Origin: Limnohabitans sp. | GTDB taxonomy: Bacteria; Pseudomonadota; Gammaproteobacteria; Burkholderiales; Burkholderiaceae_C | Reading direction: 5' to 3' | Assembly: GCA_015657605.1 (NCBI GenBank) | Contig: JACDQO010000374.1 | Location: forward strand, 1-6,202 | Length of the DNA stretch: 6,202 nt | Shown: in pieces, positions 5,442 to 6,202 of the stretch | Position numbering within the stretch: position 1 is the stretch's first letter | How the letters are laid out: the number at the start of each line of letters is the position of its first letter | Translations under genes and position numbers: made by a program | The notes under the pieces: model-generated | What the model was told of the DNA's origin: nothing | Seen by the model: only the letters and a program-made list of their open reading frames with translations | Databases searched by the model: none

Positions 5442-6202
5442 ATGGCCGCCCCCAAAAACACCTTCAGCTGGGAAGACCCCTTCAACCTCAGCGCGCAGCT
5501 GACCGACGACGAGCGCCAGGTGCAAGAAGCCGCCCGCGCTTACTGCCAGGAACGCCTGCTGCCCCGCGTGAAAGACGCTTTCTTGAACGAGACCACCGAC
5601 GTGGACATCTTCCGCGAGATGGGCGAGCTGGGCCTTTTGGGTGCCACCATCCCCGAGCAATACGGCGGCGCAGGCCTGAACTACGTCTGCTACGGCCTGG
5701 TAGCGCGCGAAGTCGAGCGCGTGGACAGCGGGTACCGCTCCATGATGAGCGTGCAGTCTTCTTTGGTGATGTTGCCCATCAACGACTTTGGCTCTGAAGC
5801 TCAAAAACAAAAATACCTGCCCAAACTGGCGCGTGGCGAGTGGATCGGCTGCTTTGGCCTGACCGAACCCAACCACGGCTCCGACCCCGGCAGCATGATC
5901 ACCCGTGCCAAGAAAGTGGACGGCGGCTACAGCATCAGCGGCGCCAAGATGTGGATCACCAACAGCCCGATCGCCGACGTGTTCGTCGTCTGGGCCAAGG
6001 ACGACGGCGGCCAGATCCGTGGCTTCATTCTCGAAAAAGGCTGGAAAGGCCTGTCAGCCCCCGCCGTGCACGGCAAGGTCGGTCTGCGTGCTTCGATCAC
6101 CGGTGAGATCGTCATGGACGAGGTCTTCTGCCCTGAAGAAAACGCCTTCCCCGAAGTGCGTGGCTTGAAAGGCCCCTTCACTTGCCTGAACAGCGCCCGC
6201 TA
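5442..6202 (+). CDS. gcdH: Glutaryl-CoA dehydrogenase, 3' end outside window
   Basis: FAD-dependent acyl-CoA dehydrogenase that oxidises and decarboxylates glutaryl-CoA to crotonyl-CoA, passing electrons to ETF, in lysine, tryptophan and aromatic breakdown. The first 253 of about 390 residues are present. Seen, and closely matching human GCDH rather than other acyl-CoA dehydrogenases: [10 protein letters not shown] (33-42), MGELGLLG (60-67), [20 protein letters not shown] (90-109) with Arg99 and Ser100 at the glutaryl-carboxylate contacts, [13 protein letters not shown] (137-149), [18 protein letters not shown] (169-186), IRGFILEKG (192-200), [15 protein letters not shown] (214-228). The catalytic glutamate and the C-terminal helical domain lie beyond the right edge. 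The ATG at 5442 has GGAG (5429-5432) 9 bases upstream. Divergent from the LysR gene, which probably controls it. Confidence 0.96.
   Translation, partial: MAAPKNTFSWEDPFNLSAQLTDDERQVQEAARAYCQERLLPRVKDAFLNETTDVDIFREMGELGLLGATIPEQYGGAGLNYVCYGLVAREVERVDSGYRSMMSVQSSLVMLPINDFGSEAQKQKYLPKLARGEWIGCFGLTEPNHGSDPGSMITRAKKVDGGYSISGAKMWITNSPIADVFVVWAKDDGGQIRGFILEKGWKGLSAPAVHGKVGLRASITGEIVMDEVFCPEENAFPEVRGLKGPFTCLNSAR

Overview
The window looks like chromosomal housekeeping and catabolic DNA from a GC-rich betaproteobacterium. Comamonadaceae (Limnohabitans/Rhodoferax-like) is my best guess, from protein similarity as I remember it and from strong G/C preference at third codon positions; it is not proven by any marker gene. 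There are no RNA genes, insertion sequences, CRISPR arrays or phage genes, and every gene but one belongs to a recognisable family.

Layout. Positions 1-2101, minus strand, hold the Entner-Doudoroff pair edd-eda (phosphogluconate dehydratase, then KDPG aldolase, which runs off the left edge). The two overlap by 10 bases and each has a strong Shine-Dalgarno. A HexR-like palindrome sits just upstream of edd. Positions 2225-2519, minus strand, hold a small single-pass membrane protein of unknown function with its own intrinsic terminator. Divergent from it, and sharing a very short intergenic space, are a ChaC-like gamma-glutamylcyclotransferase and then pdxH (pyridoxamine 5'-phosphate oxidase) on the plus strand, ending at 3854. 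Converging on pdxH are msrA (methionine sulfoxide reductase A) and, upstream of it on the same strand, a LysR-type regulator (3892-5341). The LysR gene is divergent from gcdH (glutaryl-CoA dehydrogenase, 5442 to the right edge). A perfect 7-bp-arm inverted repeat lies between them, the usual arrangement of a LysR regulator controlling its neighbour.

How the genes work together. edd-eda convert 6-phosphogluconate to pyruvate and glyceraldehyde-3-phosphate and are probably controlled by the sugar-phosphate sensor HexR. gcdH takes glutaryl-CoA from lysine, tryptophan or aromatic breakdown to crotonyl-CoA, probably under the adjacent LysR protein. The middle genes are separate housekeeping functions: glutathione turnover, vitamin B6 salvage and repair of oxidised methionine.

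The main oddity is sequence integrity. edd carries a +1 and a compensating -1 frameshift about 240 bases apart that scramble about 80 conserved residues, including a presumed Fe-S cysteine motif. The ChaC-like gene also appears to have a one-base shift near its N terminus. The other genes read cleanly. Local sequencing or assembly error is the simplest explanation. I see no convincing new biological system here.
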